DNA of 64,000 nucleotides. Source: Symsagittifera roscoffensis (Eukaryota > Xenacoelomorpha > Acoela > Convolutidae). This document shows, one piece after another, positions 47,231 to 58,832 of this stretch. The stretch covers positions 48,856,381-48,920,380 of the forward strand of contig NC_087065.1 in the NCBI RefSeq assembly GCF_963678635.1. The letters run 5' to 3'. The first letter of the stretch is position 1. Each line of letters opens with the position of its first letter. A program made the position numbers and the translations under genes. The notes beneath the pieces are model-generated. The model ran no database searches and had not been told where the DNA came from. It was given only the letters and a program-made list of their open reading frames with translations.

Positions 47231-48566
47231 TAATTTGGACCCTCCGAACCAACAAATTCTAAAAAAAATTTCTTTTCCGAGATTATCAACCCAAAAACGG
47301 TTGCGGTCCGGAAAAGTGGTCCAAAACGTCGACTTATGGTACCAAAATTGTCCCGATCGGTTGGCTAGTCTTTGAGAAATTGCCAAAAACGTGTTTGTCC
47401 AAATGGGCTTTTTTCACCACCTATATAGGTTCTCAGAAACTTTTTCCGCAATTCCTATTGAAAGTGCCTAAAAATAATTGAAACGAGCGTAGTAGCCCTG
47501 CACGGCACTGGAATTATGCAAAAAACATGACCAAAATTGGTTTGGAGACAAAAATTTGGCCAATAACTATCAGATTTGGACCCTCCGATTCCTTCCTTTT
47601 CCAATCCTTAAGTCGTTTAACTGCTCTAACTCTAAAAACTCAAAAACTCGATCTCCAAAACAGATTGCCAAAATTCAGAAAACTATCGAAATTTTGATCG
47701 AAAAATTTTGGTTTTTTCCAATTTTTACTGAGTCATTTCTCACGCGGTTTCTTTAGTTAGGGGGATCGAACTACGTAGCTACTCCCTACATAAATGCTTT
47801 TTGCTGTTCGGAAAAGCTCGGATATCCAAAAATTTGGGGGTCTATAGTTTGGTCGAAAATCGATAATTTTCGACGAAATTTGGGTGTTTCTTGGGTCTAA
47901 TTAGGAGATAAGTAATATATAATAAGGATAATAACCTAGTAGTAGTCGTTAATGAATAGTACTATACCCTCCTTTGCACCAAAATACCCGAATTAAGACC
48001 CTTAACTCGGAAATTTGTAATCGATGGAGGGTACAATCGGACCGCGCCAATCGTGCACCCCATCACTTAAGTTTTGATGAAATAGTACCCGAAGGATACC
48101 AAAACTGTTTCAACGATACCCAACAGTCGTTGTGCATGTTGTCCCTGATGTCCTTGTTGAGTGTGGAACACGTCAGTCAGCTTGCCACTCTACCCTCCGG
48201 TCACCGGCAAAATCACCATTAACGTGCTTAAATACTCAAATTACACTCAAGGGAGGGTATCCAACCCTTCACCAAAACACACAATCTTTCTATCAGAAAT
48301 AATATAAATCAATCTGAAACAACAACAAATAGGAAGGTCAGATCACATCTCGTCCGGAAATAACATATAAACTGTCACTTTATGTTTTTTACTTTTTTTG
48401 GTCTTTTTTGGATTTTTTTACTGTTTTTTGAACTTTTTTGTTTTCAAATAAATTTATTTTTGGTTTTTTCTTGGTTATGCACTATTTTTATTTGGTTTTA
48501 CGCTTTCTCTTTAATTGTTTTTGGTCCCGGGACCTTGGGACAAGCGGGCTCATGACTTCCCACCTA

Positions 48567-48633
48567 ACCCTCCGTTCCCTGGAATTTTCGGTGTTAACTA
48601 AGTTAAAAAGCTAAATAGTACTAGACGGAGGGT
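48567..48633 (-). promoter_or_regulatory. leader hairpin with conserved loop, element C
   Basis: Arms ACCCTCCGT (48567-48575) and ACGGAGGGT (48625-48633) pair perfectly. The loop part 48583-48613 is nearly identical to B 4361-4391. Confidence 0.6.
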
Positions 48634-48755
48634 ACGCAACTTCCCCCTAGTACAATAACGGTCATTAAGGCCTCTAGCTTGGGCATACTCCCGGAGCGGA
48701 GGTTTCGTCGCTGAAACGCTTGCTGATCATGATGGTCTTATGCCTTTGACAGGCC

Positions 48756-48770
48756 CACCCAGGAGCGCCA
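48756..48770 (-). promoter_or_regulatory. primer binding site of element C
   Basis: Minus-strand TGGCGCTCCTGGGTG, 12 nt after the LTR end; same 15-mer as B. Confidence 0.65.
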
Positions 48771-48782
48771 TAAAAACGTCTA

Positions 48783-49665
48783 TGTAACATTCGCCTAAAT
48801 ACTACACAGCGACGGAGCGTAGAAAAAGTACCTATTCATGACTGGCAGGCGTCAGTTACCTTAATCCTACTCGTTTTTCACCGTCTCGACCTTGCCAGTT
48901 GATTTTCTGGTCTGTTTAGGGCTAAGTAAAAAGTTACTATTTTTAGGCCATCAGTCAAACTACTTTTGATCAGCTTTCGTTTACATGCGAACACAACCAC
49001 ATAGCTGAGTCTCGGATCCTCAGACTACGTGATTGCTATTAAAAACACGGCTCAAATGCCCTATTTTAAAATGTTTTTGTGTTACAGTTCATTATTAAAT
49101 CAATTGGAGATGGATTGACCCTTTCCTCTTTCTAGCTACTCATATTCTAAAATATCAAGTTATACCGGTGTTAATTGAGAGTTCTACGACATCCAAGTAG
49201 CTACAAAGTCAGTTTTATATAGTCCCTTCAAATACAACAGTCTCTGGGGGACCAAGCCTCCGCTCCCGTAATCTTCCCGAGATAACGCTGTTATCTCTCC
49301 CAATTTGTGGCACGGGAGGGTTCCGTGGAATATTCCTTCCCCACTGAAGCTTCCATCTCCACTAATTTCCACTGCTAAGGTTCTTATCGAGTGATATTGC
49401 CACGATAAGAGGCTTCGTTTTTCTCGTGTTCCCGCACGACCGTTTCTCACTATATTTGTTGTTGTTCTGTTTTTTCGTCCTTTCCAGTCAAAATGGCCGT
49501 CTTTTTGTATTTCTGAGAAATATTCACTCTTCAATCGAAATTTTAAAAATAAAAACTCTACAATATTCCTACCCTCCTTCGCAGTACTTTTTCATTACTA
49601 AGGCCTTTATTCGTTTTTTTCTGTCCCACCGGAAGGTCGCGCTGTGCCAATCTGGCAGAATGGCA
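48783..49665 (-). repeat. 5' LTR of element C
   Basis: 883 bp, TG...CA on the minus strand, paired with 26211-27095. TATATAAAA lies at 49213-49221 and the palindrome GAGATAAC-GCT-GTTATCTC at 49279-49297. An open frame of 116 codons inside it (49534-49184) has no match elsewhere and is probably chance. Confidence 0.88.
49213..49221 (-). promoter_or_regulatory. TATA box in the C 5' LTR
   Basis: TATATAAAA about 445 nt from the LTR start; the same string occurs in the 3' LTR. It would place transcription start near 49185. Confidence 0.45.
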
Positions 49666-49670
49666 CACAA
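49666..49670. repeat. target-site duplication of C, right
   Basis: CACAA directly outside the 5' LTR, matching 26206-26210. Confidence 0.75.
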
Positions 49671-50171
49671 GGAATGAATGAAAAAAAAATATTAGAAGGC
49701 ATGAATGAAAAAAGAAATCATTTGCAAAATTTCGCGCACTTTACCGGGCTCTTTCACAATTTTCTGGCAGCTTTCCCTCAGAAGAAGTGAAAAAATACTC
49801 TTTAACAGCTAGAACATAGTTGAAGATAGCCTCGGGCAAAAGAGCCGCACTCGGGCAATTCGTGCCCTCAGGCCGGTTTCTTTTTCCCTCGAGCAACTTT
49901 CAATTATGTTCTAACTGCTACTTAGCAATCAATTTGCAATTTCTTTTGACCTGTAAAAGAGCAGCCAAACAAAAACTCAAAAAATAACGCATCATAATGA
50001 ATTATGGTTAAAAATTGAACCGCTCCTACTCTAGAATCGGAGTTTTTAGCGGTTTTGTGCTCAATTAAAAGTCTTCCATCCCCAGATGAAGAGAATTGTA
50101 CTACTTGGGAGAACACAGCCTGATTTTTGATCCGACCATTAAAAAATCCGAGGGTACGGCCCATTGGTATT
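49671..50171. other. unassigned DNA between elements C and D
   Basis: About 500 bp with no ORF worth calling; it is the other side of the C insertion site. It holds GAATGAATGAAAAAA twice near its start and an imperfect inverted repeat at 49803-49920. Confidence 0.5.
49803..49920. repeat. imperfect foldback, about 118 bp
   Basis: TAACAGCTAGAACATAGTTG (49803 on) and the complement of 49899-49920 agree at 18 of 22 positions, with a partly paired interior. It could be a small foldback element; no target duplication was seen. Confidence 0.4.
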
Positions 50172-52119
50172 CTAACATCCGCCCGGAAGTACAAATCGAC
50201 GAAAAATGAAGCTAGGTTATGAAACGACTGGCTAGCGTCTGAACACAGATTTATCTGCTTTTAAGCGTCTCTGCAAGAGCCAATTGGTCTTTAACATCGG
50301 GTCGACAAAATCATTAGTTTTTGGGCTATTGGCCAGAACACGCAGATTAATTTAGTTACATGCAAAATAGTGAGCTCATCTCTGGGTCTGTTCCCCAGAC
50401 CACGAGGTCACTCCTAAAAACACGGCTACTAATTATTTATTATATTACCATTGTTTTTGTTCAGTATATAAAAAACATCATATCCATCCGGGATGGATCA
50501 ACCTTTTCCCTCAACTCGTAGCTTCCGGACGAGGAACGATCTCGTCGTCCTTCTGGAAGGGTGGTAAAATCCTCTCGATACCCCTGCGAATTCTCGGGAA
50601 TTGATCGGTAACAATTGTACAGCTACAATCGTTACAATTCGGACAGCTTCTATCGTAATCTCAAAATGATATACTCTTTTTCTTCTTTCGAGACTCAATG
50701 GTGCTGTTTTCTAGCGAAAATTTGTCTGTTCTGACTTTCGCGGTTTTCAGTGTTTGCCAAATTTAAAATTCGCGACATGTCTTTATTATCGAACGAATTT
50801 TTCAAAAATATTTTGTCACTTCAAAATGATATTCCCAGTAGTAGGGTCAATTTCAGTAGAAGAAGAGTGAGCTGATCAGTGGGGGGAGGTTGATGATCCC
50901 AAATTTAAGATAGTGAATAGAACATACGGCCATCAAGCTATGTATTATCATTAGGTATGGAGTCTAATGTATTGGGATAGGGAAAACCATTGGTAAGCTT
51001 TCATAATTTGTGTGGTAGTGAGAAAATGGTAAGAAACACGAAACTTTTTGGGTTTTGTGTGGAAGTGTCAAGTTTTTCCGCAAAATTTTCGGCGCCCGTT
51101 ATTCAATTGTTAAATATCAAATGTTAATTATTTGTAGGTTGTGGAATTAAGGTTATGTATTTAGTTTTTTGGTACATGGAAAATCAATGCTAAAAATTTT
51201 TTTAACAAAAAATTCCACTTTTTTATCACAAAAAATTAAAAAATTTTCGAAATTTGTTTTTTTGTAACAGTCGCCTCCTTCGGTCAAAGATGAGGTTAAT
51301 AAAAAATAGGCCCTATAACCATTGGCTCAAGAGTCAGGGACATTATCTCTTGTGTTTTTCAACATCGAACGATCGGAGCCAATTCGGTTCACTTGCGACA
51401 TGAGACTAAAAACCCGTTACAGCTTAAAGGCCACCACCAAAATACCCCCCACTCTAGAAAATAAAAACGTCCCACCACTCAGGTCTCAAAATACACGAAC
51501 GCCGTTAAAATCAGGGTCGCAACAACCCGTACAGTTACTTTTTATTAGACAGTGAAACTTTGATCCATTTTACATGGATCAACTTAAAACTCTCCTCATC
51601 TCAACGAAACCATCATAAAACACAACCAAGAAAAAAAAATTGGGTACTCACATACCAGCACACTCGAGAATTAGAGGTAACTAAATTAGTAAGCAACTTG
51701 AGAACAATTGTGGATTTAAGTTTGGTTCAATAAGTTCTAATCGAACAAGTTTTATCTCAAGAATGGAGTTTTGGTTCTGGACCATTGGGACACTTCGGTT
51801 GTCCACTTTTCCACCGAAGGTTCACTCTGGTCCAAGTGAATTTCAATGTTCATTGTTTTCTGTATCAAGATAGGACAGCTCTACTCTCGTATTAATTAGA
51901 TGTCGGAAATTGCGAATAGCAATTTCCCGCTGCTTAAATTGACCACTTTCCCGCGATTGTTATCCGGTCGTTCTGATCTTGTATTTCTGAGATTTCCATT
52001 TTTCGCGAGAAAATTGAGCATGACAGGCTTAAGTTGAATTTTTGAAAAATTAAATTTCATCCCAAAATTACCTAGTTCGTATTCCTCAAGGTCAAACTTC
52101 CAATTATGACCGACTGGCA
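50172..52119 (-). repeat. 3' LTR of element D, enlarged
   Basis: On the minus strand it begins TGCCAGTCGG, directly after the polypurine tract, and ends CTTCCGGGCGGATGTTAGA, homologous to the A/B LTR end. At about 1.95 kb it is twice the length of the other LTRs. The palindrome GTAACAATTGTA/TACAATCGTTAC (50608-50635) and a TATATAAAA-like box near 50464 lie in the LTR-like left part. Confidence 0.65.
50840..51780. other. possible insertion inside the D LTR
   Basis: AT-rich sequence with no match to the A/B or C LTRs and no ORF. It accounts for the extra length. I did not find clear terminal repeats or a target duplication, so type and exact ends are unknown. Confidence 0.35.
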
Positions 52120-52133
52120 CATACTCCCCGGAC
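52120..52133 (-). promoter_or_regulatory. polypurine tract of element D
   Basis: Minus-strand GTCCGGGGAGTATG directly before the LTR start TGCCAG, identical to the A/B tract. Confidence 0.75.
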
Positions 52134-52555
52134 TCAAGATCGATGTCCTCATCGCGTGTTGCCGCCTGCCAGTGAGTCCCCAGAATACCGAGTGTTGCTC
52201 AAGATACAGTGCCAGTGGTCATTTACAGAAGTTTGCAGCAGACTTAAGTTTATCTACACCCCAAAGTTCACAACCATATAAAATTGTCACACTATCGCTG
52301 AACACCAATCATAATTTTCATATACCTGCACCATAAATATCCGCTTTTGAAGCTTATGATTAAAATTTTTTTTGTCCTATCCAATCAGGAAAATGTCATG
52401 CAACATTTTGATTGATATAATAACTATAGCATATTAATAACAATACTTTTTTTCGTTAAAATTTCTTTTTCGTGACCTCGGATTTTATCCGAGTTTACAC
52501 TTAAGCCCCCTTCTTTCCCTCTCAAGACTCAAGAAACCCACATTGAGCTCCCTGC
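52134..52555 (-). other. 3' noncoding region of element D
   Basis: About 420 bp, AT-rich, no ORF; shorter than in A and C, and the 30-nt block seen there was not found. Confidence 0.5.
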
Positions 52556-53846
52556 TCACTTTGTATTCCTAGCCTTCGAAGTGCTAGGGCCCGATGAATT
52601 TGACACCATGATCTGCCCTAGCAGCGCTTCCTCATCATCAGAGCTCATCACGATTTCTTCCCATGCTTTCAATTGTTCGAAGTATCGCATCCACTCCTTC
52701 TGCTCCTGCAACCTCATTGCTTGATTTGGTAAACCTTTCACTTTCAATTCCCTGTTCAAGCAAAAGGAATTGTGCAGGCTCATGCTCGCGTTCTTCGCCA
52801 AGTCCTCCTCCAGTATCGTTTCCCTTGCTTTGGTATTATCTCTAGACACCCTACCGACTCTTTGGTGTCTTCGACTCCCTATATTTCGTTACATTTTCCT
52901 CGATCCATCGTAACGCCAACATCGTACTTACTACCAAGATGGTCACCTTCTGCTGATGATTGGGTAGCCCGATTGACCGAATTGCTTCTACATCCCACAC
53001 GAAAAAAAGGTTTGAATGCTCCGGGTACCACACTGTCTGTGCCAAGCAATGGCATGGGCATTCCCCATGTGTAATCTCTATGCTTCGGAGATTGCGCTCC
53101 CCCGAGGCTTCCAGCAGAGGCTCCAATTCCATCATTTTCTCGTGCGTCATATCATTTTCCTCTTGCGCTGGGACACTATTCATCGGCTTCCCGATGGCAT
53201 TCTGTCTCTCAAAATCACTCGTGTTTTCGTCTCCTAAGCTCAAAAGTTCTTCTCCCTAGATCTCACTCAAGTCATCTCTTTGTGCCCTTGGCACCGTTCC
53301 CAGGATCTTCCTCAACAGCCTATGTGAATGATGCCACATTCGAGCCAGTCGTACGCACTTGGGTACCGAGAAGGCCTTATCCACTAGTACCCTTTGGCTG
53401 GATACCTCCACCATTACCATGTGCAATGGATAATGGCTCCCACATAAGTTGACCATTACTGATCCCACCAAGGACTTTGCATTTACAGGCAGACCATAAG
53501 CCTCGCTCACGGGAATTCCCATCTCCGCCTCTAGACCAATCTTCCACCCTCTGATATGTTTCTGGGTGGTTTGCAACGCCCCCGGCCACGACTCCACGCT
53601 TAACGCAGTCACCAAATGGTGTTCAGACTCCAGCATCTTCAGTGATTTCAGACTACACATTCTAGAGAAGAACCCCAGCGCCTTTGCTATATTCACTGCA
53701 GTGTTCGTATAGCACTCAGCCATTATCTGCACCTCGCTCTTCTCTCTTTCTGTTATGTCACCAAACCAAGCGACTAGTTCTTCTCTCTGGAAAGATTGTA
53801 TTCTGACACATGGTCGTCCATCACATGTGTGCCCTCGCCTCCGCAC
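52556..53846 (-). pseudogene. ORF3 C-terminal part, element D
   Basis: Three pieces (53846-53256, 53243-52851, 52849-52556) follow one another with single breaks. They match A, B and C: VTALSVESWPGALQTTQK, PKCVRLARMWHHSHRLLRKIL, ECPCHCLAQTVWYPEHSNLFFVWDV, and the LHNSFCLNRE C-terminal motif. The stop at 52556 lies about 420 nt before the polypurine tract. Confidence 0.7.
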
Positions 53847-54916
53847 GTCAAGTCAAGACAGCTGCCAGGTTCCAACTTCTTTACTGATCCCAGCTTACTC
53901 GTTGCTTCGCCCGACTCTTTATTCTGTGGTAGAATCAATTTGTGTATTACGTCCAAAGTTCCCAGGTCCTCATCTTTTGTTGGTGTTAGTCTCACCCGTT
54001 CTGTGACTTCTTCAATCAAGCTCGCATGGGTATGTGGACACCAGGAGGGTCTGAACAATTTCCAAACCGTCCCCAAATTCGTAGTCATCATGCCATTTCC
54101 ATTCCCCATCCTTAATTCCACTCTTTTGCGCGAGCGCGGCACGCTTATCACCTTGAGTGTCGCCTCAAGTAGCAAGCCTAGGCTCGGTTTCTCCCTCTCC
54201 ATTGAATCGATTACGATTATCTTCTCCGTCCAAAATGTCAACAGCTCCGTCACCTCGTGATTCCTGTGAGCGTTCCCGGCCTCTGAATTCAAGAAAGGGT
54301 TGTACGCTATCCCCATCACTCCAGACACGTATTGATATTCTCCCTTTTTATTGGGTCTCGAGTAATCCTCAACCAAGGCCAAGTTGCGATGCACATCATG
54401 CCCCTCTTCAAATTTCTTGTTGTGGAATCTTCGTATCTCATCAAGTTTCCCATGATTCTCTATGGATTGCCTCGAGTCATCTTCCTTCTCGATCCCCGTA
54501 CTCTGGTACACGTTCAGTATGACGGTGGAGACTCTTCTCTCCAAGGTTTTGCTCCCCATGGCCTTCTGATGACACGCTTGGACGGTGCTATTAGTCATTA
54601 CGGACATTATCCCCCTCGAGAAACAAGTGGCATCTTTTCTTCTCGCCAGACTCAAACCGGAGTTATCTCTCGAGACGTGTTGTACCAGCATCTGATAGAC
54701 TTCTAGGCTTTTGTTGCCCAATTTCAATTTTTCACGTGAAGTCAATATTTCCAATTCTATTCCCACTAGGCTCCACGCGAACATCAACTGTCCCGCTGTT
54801 CTAACGAAGGGATTTGCCATCAGAGGCAATGCGGACGAAGGCGTTCTCATCGCCTCCTCAAAGTAATCCCGCTTTTTGTTGAGTAGCCCAATTGAGACGC
54901 TTGCGGGACACCCCAT
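53774..54916 (-). CDS. ORF3 helical region, element D
   Basis: 380 residues: VRTAGQLMFAWSLVGIE, LARRKDATCFSRGIM, FHNKKF, YQYVSGVMGIAYNPFLNSE and WKLFRPSWCPH. These align in order with B 22575-23500. It is the longest undamaged stretch of D and retains the blocks most conserved in C, which supports past selection on this protein. Confidence 0.72.
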   Translation of the reverse strand: MGCPASVSIGLLNKKRDYFEEAMRTPSSALPLMANPFVRTAGQLMFAWSLVGIELEILTSREKLKLGNKSLEVYQMLVQHVSRDNSGLSLARRKDATCFSRGIMSVMTNSTVQACHQKAMGSKTLERRVSTVILNVYQSTGIEKEDDSRQSIENHGKLDEIRRFHNKKFEEGHDVHRNLALVEDYSRPNKKGEYQYVSGVMGIAYNPFLNSEAGNAHRNHEVTELLTFWTEKIIVIDSMEREKPSLGLLLEATLKVISVPRSRKRVELRMGNGNGMMTTNLGTVWKLFRPSWCPHTHASLIEEVTERVRLTPTKDEDLGTLDVIHKLILPQNKESGEATSKLGSVKKLEPGSCLDLTCGGEGTHVMDDHVSEYNLSREKN

Positions 54917-56159
54917 GATCGAGCTTCTTCAGATAGTCCTCCAATTTCTTCATCGTCTCTAGGGCCACCCACCAAGGTCGAGCCGTATTCCTTGTCGCAT
55001 TCTTTTCAAGAGGGTCGTTGGTCACTTGTTTGCCAATAGCCTGATTTTCGCTCGAGATCCATTCTTTGCCAACATCCACTTACCATGTTTGTCCATTCGT
55101 CTAACTGTTTTTCGAGCCTGCCTTCTGAGGTTTGAAATCTTCTTCCGTTACCAGATTTGTCGAGACCTCTGTCTCTTCCACTACTTCGGCTAGCCTCCTT
55201 GGTTCGGAGCTACTCTTGTAGGGTGCAGTCTTCCACCGCGCTAGGATCATGGGGGCAGTTTCCCTCAAGTTCTTCTCAGAGACAGCATCCACCGACGGGC
55301 TGCTCAACTCCTCTATCTCCCGTTTCCTCTTTCGAAACTTCATACCTTTGCTTGGGGGTGTCGTCACTATCATCACTGATTCGATCTCTCTGTCCCGGTC
55401 CGACCCTTCCAACTCTTGCCTCTCCCCTGCTCGAGCCTTAAGGATATTAGTACTTTTAATCATATTACTAGTCTTGATCTTATCCTCCACTTTAACTTTA
55501 ATTATTTTCACATCAGTTTTTTTCTTCAGAGTAGAGCCGTCTTTACATTCATCATCCTTGGTCTTCTGTCGCGTCTCCCTCAACTTGACCATCTTGCTCA
55601 GCAACTCTTTTCTTGCTTTTTCATCCAGCCCGGTGCCCATCAACACCAGTTCCCCGAACTTGACCACCGTGTTCCACAGTTCTTCCTTGAAAATATTTAG
55701 CGTGGTTTCACTCCTCGTCTAATGATTAAAGTCACTCAAGAAATCCCGCCAAGCCTTCTCATCCAGAGTCCCTAGAAACATGATCTTGTACCCCTTAAAC
55801 GTGTTCTTCTGGCTCTCTTCTGTACTCAAGAGTATCATCCCCATGTTGGAAGTCTCGCTTGTCAATGGTAGTTCCAGGTTCTTACGAGGGGATGAGGTCA
55901 GAGGTGGCGTGGCAGTGTCCGCCCAATCGTCTCCGCTCAGGTCCTGCAGTAGTTTCTGGGCGGTGAAATCCTCCTCAGCTGGTTTCGGCTCAGGCGTATT
56001 CCCCACTTCCATTTCCTCTCCTGTTTCACAGAGAGTTTCATCCATGCTTTCTTCTTCTGACTCGGCTCGCCTTCTCTCAAGTATCTTCCTAAATCGGTCT
56101 TCTACGGGGCCGCTTCTCTTGTCCCCAGGGGTGCCTACTGATAGGAGTGAGGATGTCAC
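54858..56159 (-). pseudogene. ORF3 acidic and basic linkers, element D
   Basis: Pieces 56159-55719 (acidic, Glu-rich), 55667-55101 (Lys/Glu-rich, includes KFRKRKREIEELSSP) and 55079-54858 (RNTARPWWVAL, matching RNSARGYVLAL in B). They occupy the place of B 21050-22430. Low complexity, so alignment is loose outside the last part. Confidence 0.55.
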
Positions 56160-56586
56160 TGGGTCTTGCTTCTTGTATTACGTCAGAGCCACATATAACA
56201 AGACTGCCGCATCCAGCTCCTTCCCTTCTTGTTTCATATTTCCAAATGTTCTAATCCGTAAGGCGCCCGGTACTTTCTTGTGGCAAACTTCATCTCGTCC
56301 TTCAGCGCGATGTGCCCTTCTTCTACGATCATCCTGTCATCATCCCATACCGGTGATGTGTTCTCCGAGTTCGCCTGATCGAGCGTTCTCAAGATCTCTC
56401 ACAACTAGAATTTTGGAGGCAATGAGCCTCTCATTTTCATAGCTTGAGTCGTCCATGAGTTTATCTTGATATCACAGATGTGGAAGTAGACAGCTCATGT
56501 ATACCCAACGAACAGGGGGTCCCAGCCATCGGTGAATTCCTCTTGCTGCCTCTCTTCCGTAGCTCTTGCGAACAGGGAGGGGACCA
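56160..56586 (-). other. degraded ORF3 sequence, element D
   Basis: About 430 bp with no frame matching B or C well. By position it should hold the remnant of the region between the AFPD block and the acidic linker. Confidence 0.35.
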
Positions 56587-56656
56587 CCAGGGAGCTTTTC
56601 ATCCCCAAGGTCATTCTCCTGACTGTTGGAAACTCAGGAATGGTTGCGGGTAAGAT

Positions 56657-57568
56657 TTACTTTTCTGGTGTCGCCTCTAGCTCCCTTTTTACTAACTCGA
56701 AGCTCTTTTTCCACACGGGGACCCTCAGCATCTCTTGCCCGTTCGCCGTCAGGGGATTCAGATTCCAGAACTTGGGATAAATCTCAATGGGGCCTTCACG
56801 TTTTCCCCCCATCCTGCATTGCAGTTGCCCCTGGAAGTTAAACATTACCAACTCGGGATCTTTCACCTTCCCAAAGAGCACTGTATTACTCATTCGTACC
56901 CTCAGCACCTCTTGTCGATACCAGTTCAGCGCCGTGCCATCCAACACGCTTGTTAAGCTCACGTGCACTACTGAATTGCGGTATGCCGCCACTAGAGGGT
57001 CCGCAAAGGCCTACGTAACCGCTGGTCCGTAAATACAAGTTACGACCTCCTCTAGTCCCCTGATTATCCCACTGGGTCAGATCTCATTGCCAGGCATAGA
57101 TCGGTCAGTAGAAGGATACCATCATTCGCCTCCTTCCATTCATCTCTCGTATTTAAAATTCTTCTCCTCACCGGTCATGTGTCGCTTTTGCATCATAAGA
57201 TAATCCACCAGCAACGTCTTCAGTCCTGCAGCGCACTTGTACGAGTAGGTGTCTATACTTGACTGGGTCTTTCCCATCGACAGGGGCTCCCCATATTTCA
57301 TCAACCGATGAATTGACACCAGTTCGACATGAGTCAGGAGCACCAGTGCCAGATACCCATCAATCCGAAGTTTCTCCACACCCCGACTGAACATGTACGC
57401 TGGACCCATGTTGAACAGGTACCTTGGGTAAACTAAGTATAGGGCTAGCAAGAGGCTTATGGGCATGCTCAATAGTTCTTGTACAAAGATCCCGAAAAAT
57501 TCTGGTAGTTCCATCTCTTTTGGTTCCAGTAGCTTGTCTACTACTCTCAACTGCGCGGGAGTTGCCAA
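56657..57568 (-). pseudogene. ORF3 conserved block, left copy in D
   Basis: Frames 57568-57140 and 56992-56657: LALYLVYPRYLFNMGPAYMF, LRIDGYLALVLLTH, LLVDYLMMQKRHMTGEE, then AAYRNSVVHVSLTSVLDGTALNW. The first frame starts in the linker and jumps into this block because of the 1.19 kb deletion. Confidence 0.65.
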
Positions 57569-57699
57569 TCTAATTCTGGCGATACTTGATTGGTGCTTGG
57601 GGGCTCCACTATGAGTCCCGGACTCCCCAACAACTTGAGAGGTCTGAAATTGATCGGTCCCATGACTGATCTCATGGGGATCCCAGTCAGATCAGCCGT

Positions 57700-58832
57700 C
57701 TATATCATTCTTGCTCTCGAGAAATGCGTTTCGTGGGCCTTTACCCAGTCCACGCAATGGTGTCGACTCAATTTCTCGTGTGAAACGTGCTTGAGCCCCA
57801 GGACTTCCGCCAACTCCTTTACTTTCTCCAGATATCGCGTTCGTCTTGCCTCCGCTGGTCTCTCCACTCTCTTGTTTTCTACCACTACCACTAAGGACAC
57901 CACTGAACTTTGGGGCGTTGATGCCACTGCTTCCTCGGCTTCCATCGGCGTGGAACCCGGTAATCTAGTCCGGCTGCTCCTCGAGCTGTCTCTTGAGTCG
58001 ACTCTCGCTCCCAGGCGACTGTACAGGGGTCTTGTCTTGTCGCAAGGAAAGGGGGATTTAGGAGTGGACCGAATGTGATGGGGCCGTTTCAAGCAGGTCT
58101 GCCTCCAACGCACTTATGTGCCTCTGGAAAACGTCGTTCAACCACTCCACACCCCTAGGTCTGTCGAAATGGATTCCGTCTGAGGACGCATCTTCAGGGA
58201 AGGATAGCTCCATCTGGTCGGCTACGTCCAGTAATCTGACGGGAAGGACACTCCTTTGATGTATCTGCCTGATTATCTCGTTCAGGTTCCGCAATTTCTC
58301 ATTCATTTCCATTGCATGTTGGTCGGGCTTCATGTTATAATGGGTGGTGCAAACTGTGAGTATGGCGGGATCCATCTGAATCCGCACCTCCTCCAGGATG
58401 CAGCTCATGTTATCATGTAGCCTCATGACTTTCCTCGACTCACCTCTGGACACGTCATTGGTCCCCATCATTAGAGTCACATTCTTGCCATCCCTAACAT
58501 CTCGAGTGATGCCAACATCTGCGGCGTTGCGGCTCCAGAGAAACTCAAGACTCCAGTCTGCCAGTGTGACCGGATTTGAGTCAGCACCCGTACCAGGCTG
58601 TCCCCTACAATCAGGTGAACTGCACCCACCGGTATTCGTGGCTGTGTGTAGTATTCAGCCCAAGACGCGTCATGGAAACAATCCCTTCTCGCCCGCTGCG
58701 CCGCGTTCCATCCATGCGGTTGTGCCTGTGGTATCCGCCATCCGTGTTCTTCTTATAGCTTGCAATCACCACACTTCTGACCGGTTGCTCCCTCCAAGTC
58801 GGGGGGTAGCTCGACTCTAGCTGGAATTTCAC
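57700..58832 (-). pseudogene. SGNH hydrolase domain, left copy in D
   Basis: Pieces in different frames: the GDSLVRVL block I near 58590-58615, then 58480-58058 with MMGTNDVSRGES (block III) and SSDGIHFDRPRG (Asp and His of block V). The full catalytic set is still readable despite frame breaks. A Ser/Arg-rich linker follows (58113-57700). Confidence 0.68.

Larger units (their letters stand above)
45964..48755 (-). other. 2.8 kb structured leader of element C
   Basis: No credible gene. It contains many CTTCGGAGGGT / ACCCTCCGAAG motifs, densest at 46740-47230, and the conserved hairpin at 48567-48633. Length and layout match the B leader although the motif sequence differs. Confidence 0.6.
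26211..49665 (-). mobile_element. Element C: full-length 23.5 kb LTR retroelement lacking RT
   Basis: Two LTRs in the same orientation (26211-27095 and 48783-49665) are flanked by CACAA at 26206-26210 and 49666-49670, so both ends are defined. Inside, reading right to left: PBS, leader, gag, a truncated protease, integrase, macrodomain, ORF3, 3' noncoding, polypurine tract. RT and RNase H are deleted at about 42422-42435. ORF3 carries a 1,560-bp tandem duplication. Coding parts contain several stops and shifts. Confidence 0.9.

Noticed and set aside
49184-49534. 116-codon minus-strand frame inside the C 5' LTR
   Set aside because: It is not kept open as a matching frame in the 3' LTR and has no similarity to the other elements.
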